Shown here: positions 1-7,312 of the stretch, in pieces
Numbering within the stretch: position 1 is the first letter of the stretch
How the letters are laid out: the number at the start of each line of letters is the position of its first letter
Assembly: GCA_035347995.1 (NCBI GenBank)
Contig: DAOPQD010000046.1
Span: 1-25,999 of the forward strand
Length of the DNA stretch: 25,999 nt
Reading direction: 5' to 3'
Origin: JAAZNO01 sp012798275
Lineage (GTDB): Bacteria; Chloroflexota; Anaerolineae; B4-G1; SLSP01
Program-made: the position numbers and the translations under genes
Notes under the pieces: generated by a model
Database searches by the model: none
Told to the model about the DNA's origin: nothing
Seen by the model: the letters and a program-made list of their open reading frames with translations, nothing else

Positions 1-67
1 GGCCTTACTTGAGTGGGCCGAAGGACTGCCGCCAGATGAGAGTAACTGCACCCAAATGATCTAAACT

Positions 68-1105
68 TTACCGCGAACCCTGCAAGCGCGGATCGAGCAC
101 GTCGCGCAGGGCGTCGCCTACCAGGTTCCACGCCAGCACAAAGAGGATCAACGTCACGCCGGGGTAGACCACGATGTACCAGTACGTGCTCAGGTTCGTC
201 ATCCAGTCCCGCGCGAACGAGAGCAACTGTCCCCAGTCGGCATAGCCGACCTCGGCCCCGATGCCCAGGAAGCTCAGCCCGGCGAAAGTGATCACGTAGC
301 TGCCGATGCGCATCGAACCCAGCACCAGCGTGGGGAAGATCGCGTTGGGCAGCACGTGTCGGAAGAGGATGCGCCCATCCTTCACGCCGGTGACGCGGGC
401 AGCCAGGACGTACTCCCGCTCGCGCACGGAGAGAATGTCGCTCCGTAACAAGCGCGCGAAACCTGTCCAGCTGAAGGCCATCAGCGCGACCATGGGCGCG
501 AGGATGCCTTTTCCCAACACCGGCGTGAGCACCGCGGAAAGCGTCATGGCCGCGAGCGTAAAGGGGAAGGCCATGAACACATCGGCGATACGCATGATCA
601 CCATATCCACGACGCCGCCATAGTAGGCCGAGATTGCGCCCAACGCGATCCCCGCAATCGCGCCGACCGCGGTGATGAGCAGGCCAACCTGCAGGGCCGT
701 GCGCGTCCCCCAGATCACCCCATACCAGATGTCCCATTGCCCGCTGGCAGTGCCCATGATGTGAATCCATTGATTCTCTTTATCGGCAGGCATCACATAT
801 TTCCACCAAAAGGGGATGGGAGGCTGCCGGGTCTTCCAGACCGTTCCCGGCGGCTGCGGGACCGCGCCATAGCCATCGCGGGGAATGCGGTAGGGATCTT
901 GCCCTTCCTTTACCGGCGCGAGCACGGGTGCAGCAAGGGCAATCAGCACAAAGAGGCCCAACAGCACCAGCCCTAACACCGAGATGGGGTTTCTGAGCAG
1001 ATTTCTCAGGATCCGATACGTGTCGTGGCCCAGAAAGCGCTCAATCCGGCCCATCTCCTTGTATTTTCGCGCCGGCGCCCCGATGGTAGTTTCGTCTACA
1101 GTCAT
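68..1105 (-). CDS. Opp/Dpp-type ABC transporter permease (C subunit)
   Basis: This is the inner-membrane permease of the DppC/OppC kind, 345 residues, a usual length for the family. A cytoplasmic N-terminus of about 40 residues precedes the first membrane helix (ISVLGLVLLGLFVLIALAAP). A periplasmic loop follows, then the core helices and the cytoplasmic coupling loop EYVLAARVTGVKDGRILFRH with LPN after it, the EAA-type contact to the ATPases. The usual GTDxxGRD motif before the second helix is altered here (GTASGQWDIWYGVIWGTR), which is odd beside the second copy in this window. The ATG at 1105 is preceded by GGAGG at suitable spacing. It is the last gene of the minus-strand transporter operon and starts 18 nt after the B permease. 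Family assignment is firm; the substrate is unknown. Confidence 0.93.
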   Translation of the reverse strand: MTVDETTIGAPARKYKEMGRIERFLGHDTYRILRNLLRNPISVLGLVLLGLFVLIALAAPVLAPVKEGQDPYRIPRDGYGAVPQPPGTVWKTRQPPIPFWWKYVMPADKENQWIHIMGTASGQWDIWYGVIWGTRTALQVGLLITAVGAIAGIALGAISAYYGGVVDMVIMRIADVFMAFPFTLAAMTLSAVLTPVLGKGILAPMVALMAFSWTGFARLLRSDILSVREREYVLAARVTGVKDGRILFRHVLPNAIFPTLVLGSMRIGSYVITFAGLSFLGIGAEVGYADWGQLLSFARDWMTNLSTYWYIVVYPGVTLILFVLAWNLVGDALRDVLDPRLQGSR

Positions 1106-1123
1106 GTTTCTTTGCCTCCTGCC

Positions 1124-2188
1124 CTAATCCAGCCGCACGCGCGGGTCAATATAGGCATATAAAATATCTACGACCAGGTTCGCCAGCACCAGGATCAGGC
1201 CATTGAGGAGCACAAACGCCAGCACCGTGATCACGTCGAGATTGACGGCGGCGCGAGCGGCTGCCATGCCGATACCGGGATAGTTGAAGACGGTTTCCAC
1301 GATCACGACGCCGCTCAACAGACCCACGACCGTGTTACCGCTTAGAGTGACGACCGGCATCAGGCCGTTGGGCAGGGCGTGCTTGCGGATGACGACCCGT
1401 TCGGAAAGACCTTTGGCGCGCGCCGTGACAATGTAATCCTGGCGCAGCGTCTCTAGCATCGAGGAGCGGGTGACCCGCAGGGTGAGGGCCCACCACAAAT
1501 AGGCCAGCGTGATGACGGGGAGGACCAGATGCCGCAGGGCGTCCCAGAACACGTCAAAGCGCAGGTTCAGCAGCGCATCCAACACGTTCAGCTTCGTGTA
1601 GCTGTGGAACACCGGCGAATTGATGACCTGATCGGCCCAATCCGAAATCCGTCCTGGGGGGAACCACCCTGTGGCTGCGTAGAAGGCCATCAACAACAGC
1701 AAGCCGAAGACGAAATCGGGGAGGGACCAGCCAATGATGCCGAAAATGCGCACGATATGGTCGAGCGGCTTGTTGTGATAGACCGCGCCGATGACTCCCA
1801 GGAAAATACCGCCGGCGACGACGGGAAGCACCGCGAGCAGTGCCATCTCCAGTGTGGCGGGAAAACGGCGTGCCAGCAGATCCCCGACGGGCTGCGAGGC
1901 CGTGCGAGAATAGCCGAAATCGCCGCGCAAAATGCCGCCCCGAATTTCGCCGCTCTGGGGATCCTTGAACCCCACTAACCAGCGCCAGTATTGCACATAA
2001 ATGGGCTGATCCAGACCATAGCGCTTGATGATCCCCTGCAGGGCCTGGTCGTTCTTGGGAATATCGCGCACGTAGAGCGCCGAACGCTCGACGGGACTGA
2101 GCGCCTGCAACATGGCGAAGATGAGCACCGTAACCCCAAACAACAACAGGGGCACCATCAAGAGCCGGCGAATGATGTAATTGAGCAT
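1124..2188 (-). CDS. Opp/Dpp-type ABC transporter permease (B subunit)
   Basis: This is the DppB/OppB-like inner-membrane permease, 354 residues from the chosen start. It opens with the typical MLNYIIRRLLMVPLLLFGVT, whose first helix follows a short basic N-terminus. Family features are the early KRYGLDQPIYVQYWRWL segment, the GDFGYS motif, and the EAA-type loop DYIVTARAKGLSERVVIRKH followed by LPN. The frame stays open for 19 more codons upstream to 2245, but the ATG at 2188 has GGAGGAA nine bases before it and gives the family-standard N-terminus. An 11-bp hairpin lies just upstream, between this gene and the binding protein. It pairs with the C permease at 68-1105 to form the translocation channel. 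Family is certain; the transported molecule is not. Confidence 0.93.
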   Translation of the reverse strand: MLNYIIRRLLMVPLLLFGVTVLIFAMLQALSPVERSALYVRDIPKNDQALQGIIKRYGLDQPIYVQYWRWLVGFKDPQSGEIRGGILRGDFGYSRTASQPVGDLLARRFPATLEMALLAVLPVVAGGIFLGVIGAVYHNKPLDHIVRIFGIIGWSLPDFVFGLLLLMAFYAATGWFPPGRISDWADQVINSPVFHSYTKLNVLDALLNLRFDVFWDALRHLVLPVITLAYLWWALTLRVTRSSMLETLRQDYIVTARAKGLSERVVIRKHALPNGLMPVVTLSGNTVVGLLSGVVIVETVFNYPGIGMAAARAAVNLDVITVLAFVLLNGLILVLANLVVDILYAYIDPRVRLD

Positions 2189-2208
2189 AAACCATTTCCT
2201 CCAGGTGA

Positions 2209-2242
2209 GGCAGGGAAGCCCGCCTGCGCGCGCTTCCCTGCC
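2209..2242 (-). other. 11-bp GC-rich hairpin after binding-protein cistron
   Basis: The arms 2209-2219 and 2232-2242 are perfect reverse complements (GGCAGGGAAGC / GCTTCCCTGCC) around a 12-nt loop. The hairpin starts 17 nt after the stop of the binding-protein gene and ends next to the Shine-Dalgarno of the B permease. There is no T-run, so it is not a normal terminator. A stabiliser of the upstream mRNA end, or a block to 3' exonucleases, is more likely and would keep the binding protein in excess over the permeases. The structure is seen directly; the role is inferred. Confidence 0.7.
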
Positions 2243-2259
2243 CAAAGTGATGCGTACGT

Positions 2260-4272
2260 CTACTGCTTGGTGAGCGTGTAGTAGCGGTTATCCCACCCGT
2301 AGATGGGGTTGTAGTAGTAGCCGCCCACCCAGCGCTGCTGATAGTGGCGCCCGGTGGCCACAGCCAGGCGAATCGCCGGAGCGTACTCGTAGTCCTTGGC
2401 GGTCGCCTGCTGATAGATCTCGGCGCGCTTGGCGTTGTCGGTCTCGCTCACGCCAGCGTTCACCAGGGCGAGGAACTCATCATACATCTCCTGCGGCAGC
2501 ATCTGCCGGGAGGCGTACGTGCCGACGAGGAAGGGCTGCGCCCAGTTGTGCGGGTCGTGCAGGTCCTCGATCCAGCCGCTGATGAAGATGGGGAGCTTGC
2601 TCGCGCGCTGCGCTGCCAGGAAGCTCGGCCAGGGCAGGCCGATGATCTCGACCTGGAACTTGGGGTCAATGGCGGCGAAGTTCGCTTGCAGAATCTGGGC
2701 CACCGTCTGGCGGGTTACATTGCCCGTGTTGTAGGCGATCTGCATGCGGAAGCCCTTCTCCCACACCTGACCATCCCAGGCCTGCTGCAGCTCCTCGACG
2801 CACTTGTCGGGGTCGTAGGTGTACTTCGGGCCATTGGGGTCGTAACCGATCATGCCCGGGATTAAGAAGCCGGAGACCTGGACGGCCTCACCGGCGAGCG
2901 CATCATTGATGTAGGCATCCCAGTCGAAGCAGTAGTTGAAGGCCTTGCGGACGTGGATGTCGGAGAAGAAGTCGGGGGGAATGCCGTTGCCGTCCAGCTG
3001 CCCGCTGCCGATGTAGTTATTGCCGCCCTCGGCGCTGATGTTGAAGGTGAAGAACGCATCCGTGCGGTCGGCGGCCGGCTGACCCTTGAACAGGCGCAGC
3101 GGTTGATCGCCCCTGATTTCGCAGTCGAACCCTGCGGTCTCCGCGTTGTACTCGCACCACTCGCCGACCATCGGGTCAACCTGCGCCACACTCTCGCGCG
3201 GCACGGCGGGGATGTCTGCATCACCGGCCTGGAGCATGGCGTAGCGGGTGCCCCACTCGCTGATGCCCTTGATCACGATGCGGTCAATGGTGGGTTGCGT
3301 CGGGCCGCCGGGGAAGGTCGGCTCGGTGCGCCACCACTCGGCATTGCGGACGAGCACTTTCTGCTCGCCGGGGGTCCAGCTTTCCAGCTTGTAGGCGCCG
3401 GTGCCGTTGACCTTGTCGCGCAGTGGCGTGGTCTCGGAGGTCGCCCCGTAGTAGTTCTGCCAGGTGGCGCAATCGCCATCCCAGGTGCCCTGCTCGATGG
3501 CCCAATCCTTGTCCAGGATGGAGCCCCAGCTCTGCGCCAGGGTGGCCAGGAAGGGCCCCCAGGGGAGCGCCAGGTTGAAGGTGACGGTACCCGCCGCCTC
3601 ATCGTACTGGATGGCATTCGTGACCCGTTCGCAGGCCGCCACGAGCGCCGCGGGATCCGCAGCCTTCAGGGCCTCGGGGTCATCATCCATCGCGCCGGTC
3701 GGATCCACCAGCTCGGCCACGTCAAACGTGCCGATGCCGAAGAATGGCTCGGTGAACAGCCATTGCGGTGAGGCGGTGTTGCCCTGCAGCACGCCACGCT
3801 GGAGGCTGTAGGCCACGTCCTCAGCGGTCAGATCGGCGCCGTTGTGGAACTTCACGCCCTTGCGGATGGTGAACGTGTAGGTCTTGCCATCGTCCGAGAT
3901 GGTCCAGTCGGTCGCCAGCGAGGGGACGAACTCCGTCGCCTTGGGGCCGGCGTAGGTGACCAGCTGGTCATAGACGTTGAGGATGATGGCGTCGCCATCA
4001 CTTTCATAGTTGAGGGCCGGGTCCAACGAGTCAATGCCCTCGCTGATCGTAACCACGTTCAGGGTGGTAGGATCGGCGGACTTGAACTCCTTGGCCTCTG
4101 GTGGAGTAGGAGTCGCGGTCACGACGACCTCTACGACTTCCCCTTCCTTTTCGACCGTGACGACCACAGTTTCGACCACTTTTTCGGGCGTAGGCGTAGG
4201 GCCACAGGCCGCCAACATCATGCTGGCTACCAGCAGCACACTCGCAATGGCCCACCAGGTTTTCTTAGACAT
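2260..4272 (-). CDS. Family-5 solute-binding lipoprotein of ABC transporter
   Basis: This is the extracytoplasmic substrate-binding protein of the minus-strand importer, 670 residues. The signal peptide ends in a lipobox (MMLAAC, lipidated Cys23). It is followed by an acidic Thr/Pro/Val linker (KVVETVVVTV, VVVTATPTP) of the kind common in Chloroflexota. The body has SBP_bac_5 hallmarks: DPALNYESDGDAIILNVYDQL, FTIRKGVKFHNGADLTAEDV, GTGAYKLESWTPGEQ, and a C-terminal SGWIEDLHDPHNW segment. It is longer than typical DppA/OppA (about 500-550) because of the linker and inserts around residues 165-260. The ATG at 4272 directly follows AGGAGG; a TTG at 4287 in frame would add five residues and is less likely. 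Family-5 proteins bind peptides, nickel or oligosaccharides, so the ligand is open. Confidence 0.93.
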   Translation of the reverse strand: MSKKTWWAIASVLLVASMMLAACGPTPTPEKVVETVVVTVEKEGEVVEVVVTATPTPPEAKEFKSADPTTLNVVTISEGIDSLDPALNYESDGDAIILNVYDQLVTYAGPKATEFVPSLATDWTISDDGKTYTFTIRKGVKFHNGADLTAEDVAYSLQRGVLQGNTASPQWLFTEPFFGIGTFDVAELVDPTGAMDDDPEALKAADPAALVAACERVTNAIQYDEAAGTVTFNLALPWGPFLATLAQSWGSILDKDWAIEQGTWDGDCATWQNYYGATSETTPLRDKVNGTGAYKLESWTPGEQKVLVRNAEWWRTEPTFPGGPTQPTIDRIVIKGISEWGTRYAMLQAGDADIPAVPRESVAQVDPMVGEWCEYNAETAGFDCEIRGDQPLRLFKGQPAADRTDAFFTFNISAEGGNNYIGSGQLDGNGIPPDFFSDIHVRKAFNYCFDWDAYINDALAGEAVQVSGFLIPGMIGYDPNGPKYTYDPDKCVEELQQAWDGQVWEKGFRMQIAYNTGNVTRQTVAQILQANFAAIDPKFQVEIIGLPWPSFLAAQRASKLPIFISGWIEDLHDPHNWAQPFLVGTYASRQMLPQEMYDEFLALVNAGVSETDNAKRAEIYQQATAKDYEYAPAIRLAVATGRHYQQRWVGGYYYNPIYGWDNRYYTLTKQ

Positions 4273-4359
4273 GAACTCCTCCTTCAAAGTCTAGTGAGAT
4301 TAGATGGACAATACAATACACCACATAACAGGGAACATGTTGCACTTCTCGATACACAT
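4265..4359 (-). other. Possible leader open reading frames before binding protein
   Basis: Two short frames begin at an exceptionally strong ribosome-binding sequence. An ATG at 4359 opens a 19-codon frame (Met-Cys-Ile-Glu-Lys-Cys start) ending at 4300. A GTG at 4357 opens a 30-codon frame whose stop at 4265 overlaps the first codons of the binding protein. The ATG sits only two bases after AGGAGG, which is too close for efficient initiation; the GTG has four bases. Neither peptide is recognised. They may be real leader peptides or by-products of a ribosome-docking element. Confidence 0.2.
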
Positions 4360-4370
4360 CACCTCCTTTC
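4358..4370 (-). promoter_or_regulatory. Extended anti-SD-complementary element (STAB-SD-like)
   Basis: On the minus strand the 13 bases read GAAAGGAGGTGAT, a full complement of the conserved bacterial 16S rRNA 3' tail (ATCACCTCCTTTC). The element lies 85 nt upstream of the binding-protein ATG, which has its own AGGAGG, so it is not that gene's Shine-Dalgarno. The core GAAAGGAGG matches the mRNA-stabilising STAB-SD known from Bacillus thuringiensis cry3 leaders. The other binding-protein gene in this window has a near-identical element at nearly the same distance. Ribosome docking that protects the mRNA is an inference. Confidence 0.55.
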
Positions 4371-4373
4371 ATT

Positions 4374-4437
4374 ACGTATCAACACGTATCAACGTAACGT
4401 ATCCACGTAACGTATCCACGTAACGTATCCACGTATC
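4374..4437. repeat. 13-bp tandem repeat between ATPase and binding-protein genes
   Basis: Three perfect copies of CGTAACGTATCCA occupy 4393-4405, 4406-4418 and 4419-4431. Partial copies flank them (TACGTATCAA and CACGTATCAA on the left, CGTATCACG on the right). The array runs into the last codon and stop of the F-type ATPase gene, whose stop is at 4436-4438. The core ACGTATCCACGT differs by one base from ACGTGTCCACGT, found in two other intergenic regions here. Function is unknown; it may be a phylum-typical dispersed repeat or a protein-binding array. Confidence 0.8.
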
Positions 4438-5455
4438 ACGCCTTGCCCTTCAGCAGATGGCAGGCGCAAAAATGGCCCGGCGCGATCTCGACAATGTCTG
4501 GCTCCACCTCGAAGCAGGTGTCGAAGACCTTGGGGCAGCGCGTGTTGAAGTTGCAGCCCTTGGGCGGATTGGCGGGACTGGGCAGGTCCCCCTCCAGGAT
4601 GATACGGTGACGTTTTTCCTCGACCACCGGATCGGGGACGGGGACTGCCGAGAGCAGCGCCTGCGTGTAGGGGTGCTGCGGATTACTGTACAGCGTATCC
4701 CGGTCGGTGAGCTCCACAATCTTGCCCAGGTACATCACTGCCACCCGGTTGCTGATGTGGCGCACCATGCTCAGATCGTGCGCGATGAACACATACGTCA
4801 GCCCCAGCTTCTCCTGGAGATCTTCCAGCAGGTTGACGACTTGCGCCTGGATCGAGACATCCAGTGCCGAGATCGGCTCGTCGCAGATGATGAGATCGGG
4901 ATTAAGCGCCAGCGCGCGGGCCAGACCGATGCGCTGCCGTTGACCGCCGGAGAACTCGTGCGGATAGCGGCGCATGAAATCCGGGTTCAGGCCCACCAGT
5001 TCCAACAGTTCTGCCACGCGATCCTTGCGTTCTTCCCCGGCGGCGACATGGAAGACTTCCAGCGGCTCACCGACAATGCGGAAGACGCTCATGCGGGGAT
5101 TCAGCGAAGCATAGGGGTCCTGGAAGATCATCTGCATCTTCTGGCGTATTTGCCGCAGGGCCTCGCCCTTGAGCAGCGCCATGTCATGCCCGAGAAAATC
5201 CACGCGCCCCGCCGTCGGTTCATAGAGGCGGATGATGGTGCGGCCCGTCGTGGTCTTGCCGCAGCCGCTTTCGCCGACCAGGCCCAGGGTCTCCCCTCGA
5301 TGAACATCAAAGCTCACGCTGTCCACGGCCTTGACATCCCCCACGTGCCGTTGGAATATGCCACGGTTGATGGGGAAATACTTCTTCAAATTTTCCACGC
5401 GCAGCACGACTTCGCGCGTGTCGGTTGGGGACGTAGTGGGGACAGCCATGGTCAT
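4436..5455 (-). CDS. Opp/Dpp-type ABC transporter ATP-binding protein (F subunit)
   Basis: This is a cytoplasmic ATPase of the oligopeptide/dipeptide importer family, 339 residues. Walker A is GESGCGKT at 61-68, followed by the Q-loop MIFQDPYASLNPRMS, signature FSGGQRQRIGLARAL, Walker B LIICDEP and switch IAHDLSMV. It ends with the oligopeptide-type tail (HPYTQALLSAVP, then GCNFNTRCPKVFDTC and a further CAC near the end). In some relatives such tail cysteines bind an iron-sulfur cluster. The N-terminal KKYFPINRGIFQRHVGDVKAVD marks it as the F rather than the D subunit. Its ATG overlaps the stop of the D gene as ATGA, so the two are translationally coupled. The ATG two codons later is an alternative start. 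It would drive import together with the D subunit. Confidence 0.94.
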   Translation of the reverse strand: MTMAVPTTSPTDTREVVLRVENLKKYFPINRGIFQRHVGDVKAVDSVSFDVHRGETLGLVGESGCGKTTTGRTIIRLYEPTAGRVDFLGHDMALLKGEALRQIRQKMQMIFQDPYASLNPRMSVFRIVGEPLEVFHVAAGEERKDRVAELLELVGLNPDFMRRYPHEFSGGQRQRIGLARALALNPDLIICDEPISALDVSIQAQVVNLLEDLQEKLGLTYVFIAHDLSMVRHISNRVAVMYLGKIVELTDRDTLYSNPQHPYTQALLSAVPVPDPVVEEKRHRIILEGDLPSPANPPKGCNFNTRCPKVFDTCFEVEPDIVEIAPGHFCACHLLKGKA

Positions 5456-6465
5456 TGTATTCTCCTCACCTTCTCTTTTTCCCAGCAGGCAGCCACATGC
5501 CCTGGGCCGACGTCTTCCAGAACCGGCGTCTCGAAATTACACCGTTCTACGCGGTAGGCGCAGCGCGGGGCGAAGGGGCATCCCTGGGACAGACCCAACA
5601 GGTCCGGCGGCTCGCCTTTGATGGAGTACAGCCGGTGCGTGTGGTCACGTCGCGCGGCGGGGAGGGAGCCCAGCAGCCCTACGGTGTAAGGGTGCCGGGG
5701 ATTGCCATAGATTTCCTTGACGGGGCCGGACTCGATGATGCTGCCGGCGTACATCACGTTCACCCGGCGGGCCATGCCGGCGACGATCCCCAGGTCATGC
5801 GTGATCCAGATCACCGCCATGCCGAGCTTCTCCTGCAAGCGCTTGACGAGCTCCACAATCTGAGCCTGGATGGTGACATCGAGGGCCGTGGTGGGCTCAT
5901 CGGCGATCAGCAGGCTGGGGTTGCACGAGAGCGCCATCGCGATCATCGCGCGTTGGCGCATGCCGCCGGAGAACTGATGAGGATAGTCGTCCAGCCGTTG
6001 CTGGGCTTCGGGGATGCCTACCAGCACCAGCAGTTCTCCCGCACGTTCGCGGGCAGTTTTGTTATCCATGCCCTGGTGCAGCTTGAGCGCTTCCATGATC
6101 TGGTACCCAATGGTCAGCACCGGGTTGAGTGAGGTCATGGGGTCCTGGAAGATCATGGCGATTTCGGCGCCGCGTACTCGCCGCATCTCGTCGTCGGTGA
6201 GGTGGAGCAGGTCGCGTCCCTGAAAGAAAACCTCGCCGCCGGTGATTTTTCCTGGCGGCTGAGGGATCAACCGCATGATGGAGAGCGCGTGCACGCTCTT
6301 GCCGCAACCGCTTTCACCTACCACGCCCAAGGTGTCGCTTTCGTCCATCGTGTACGAAATGCCGTTGACCGCGTGGACGATGCCGTCCTCGGTGTAGAAT
6401 TGCGTCTCCAGTTTTCTAATGTCCAACAGATGTTGTGAGGCCGATTGTGTTTGCTGTCCCGTCAT
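5452..6465 (-). CDS. Opp/Dpp-type ABC transporter ATP-binding protein (D subunit)
   Basis: This is the partner ATPase, 337 residues, and the first gene of the minus-strand transporter operon. It has Walker A GESGCGKS at 50-57, Q-loop MIFQDPMTSLNPV, signature FSGGMRQRAMIAMAL, Walker B LLIADEPTTALD, and switch ITHDLGIVAGMA. The C-terminal oligopeptide-type domain contains HPYTVGLLGSLP and the cysteine set GCPFAPRC, ERC, AAC. The ATG at 6465 has AGGAG about 11 bases upstream. The order D-F-binding protein-B-C puts the ATPases first, unlike the second importer in this window, where the binding protein leads. The family is certain; the substrate is not shown by the sequence. Confidence 0.94.
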   Translation of the reverse strand: MTGQQTQSASQHLLDIRKLETQFYTEDGIVHAVNGISYTMDESDTLGVVGESGCGKSVHALSIMRLIPQPPGKITGGEVFFQGRDLLHLTDDEMRRVRGAEIAMIFQDPMTSLNPVLTIGYQIMEALKLHQGMDNKTARERAGELLVLVGIPEAQQRLDDYPHQFSGGMRQRAMIAMALSCNPSLLIADEPTTALDVTIQAQIVELVKRLQEKLGMAVIWITHDLGIVAGMARRVNVMYAGSIIESGPVKEIYGNPRHPYTVGLLGSLPAARRDHTHRLYSIKGEPPDLLGLSQGCPFAPRCAYRVERCNFETPVLEDVGPGHVAACWEKEKVRRIQ

Positions 6466-6592
6466 GCGTTTTTAACTCCTGAAAGAATGGCTGGCTGCTT
6501 TGCGGCTTCCCTCATGTCTCCCGCCGTTATCGTAGGGTTGCAATGTTTGACTCGCTTTTGTCTATACCGGCGATCGTCATGCCTTATCAGCA

Positions 6593-6623
6593 TTTATACT
6601 CTCTTGTCCTGGGCTCAGTTCAA
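6593..6623 (-). promoter_or_regulatory. Candidate minus-strand promoter (proximal)
   Basis: On the minus strand TTGAAC (6623-6618) and TATAAA (6598-6593) are separated by 19 bases, longer than ideal. It would give a 5' leader of about 120 nt for the transporter operon that starts at 6465. It is one of two alternatives. Confidence 0.3.
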
Positions 6624-6869
6624 CTGCGGAAGCGAAGATTTCGGAAAAAGGTGATTTCGAGAGGCACGCGGGCTTCAAGGGGGAAGCGTCCGGCAGACAA
6701 TGTGTGTTGCAATGCCGTGTCGTCGCCATGCACGTTCGCAGTTCGGGGAAAACATTCCCCATGGCGGGCGTCTGGTTGACTTGGGTTGAAGCATCGTCAT
6801 TGGCGCCGGCTGCGCTCTCCACATGGTATGGACTCCCATACGCGATTTAGATTGCCGAAGCTAACCATA

Positions 6870-6902
6870 GGTTATATTATATCCCGTCTGTGGATAAGTC
6901 AA
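6870..6902 (-). promoter_or_regulatory. Candidate minus-strand promoter (distal) with imperfect palindrome
   Basis: On the minus strand TTGACT (6902-6897) and a consensus TATAAT (6881-6876) are 15 bases apart; TAATAT two bases on gives a 17-base spacing. The -10 lies inside GGTTATATTATATCC (6870-6884), a 15-mer that is symmetric at six of seven pairs. It resembles the palindrome over the GntR-type gene's promoter. If used, the transporter operon has a leader of about 400 nt. Confidence 0.35.
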
Positions 6903-7079
6903 TTGACATTTGTATCCCTGTGGCAGGCTTTTATCAAAGAGAGCGAACGCCTGGGGAGGGAACGCGTGCTCGTGCAGTTGGCCTTTTGGTGAACTGTGCT
7001 ACACTTTTCCGCTGAGCGTGCGAAACGTGTCCACGTGCCCAGGCGCAAATGCCGTTGGGGAGGGGGGGAAAAAAATAAG

Positions 7080-7161
7080 GGGGTTTTGCAGGCGGCGTAG
7101 CCCGTCTGCAAAACCCCACAAAAAGAGCGCCCCTTTCCCCCGCCGCGCGGGAGAAAGGGGC
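7080..7161. repeat. Two tandem strong hairpins
   Basis: Hairpin one has 16-bp arms 7080-7095 and 7102-7117 (GGGGTTTTGCAGGCGG / CCGTCTGCAAAACCCC, one G-T pair) around CGTAGC. Hairpin two has 13-bp arms 7129-7141 and 7149-7161 (GCCCCTTTCCCCC / GGGAGAAAGGGGC, one mismatch) around a 7-nt loop. They are not followed by a T-run and end no gene. They look like dispersed intergenic palindromes, not terminators. Confidence 0.75.
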
Positions 7162-7294
7162 AGGGGATAGGGGAAAAATTGATCCTCAATCTTCAACGGC
7201 CACCAGGAAATTTGGCGTTTTTTAGTCAATGGCTGAACAGTCACCATGTGAACCATAGCCCGTGATCAGAGGCTGTGACGACTCTCTTCTCACG

Positions 7295-7312
7295 GCTCTC
7301 TATTTTCCGAGG
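7295..7312 (-). repeat. 18-bp dispersed repeat, copy 1
   Basis: The minus-strand reading CCTCGGAAAATAGAGAGC is identical to plus-strand 25608-25625. The copy ends at the Shine-Dalgarno of the esterase gene. Beyond the identical part, both copies continue into a related GCCGTGA...GAGAG...GTCG sequence. Confidence 0.8.

Noticed and set aside
4374..4437. CRISPR array
   Set aside because: The repeated units are only 13 bp and contiguous, without spacers; no cas genes are present in the window.
6903..6931. Plus-strand TTGACA as a promoter for the esterase
   Set aside because: The -35 is perfect but no acceptable -10 lies 16-18 bp downstream, and the gene is 400 bp away; the box is part of the palindrome GTCAATTGAC.
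6445..7189. Several short open frames on both strands of the 861-bp intergenic region
   Set aside because: No Shine-Dalgarno sites, no protein-like composition, and several translate hairpins or repeats.
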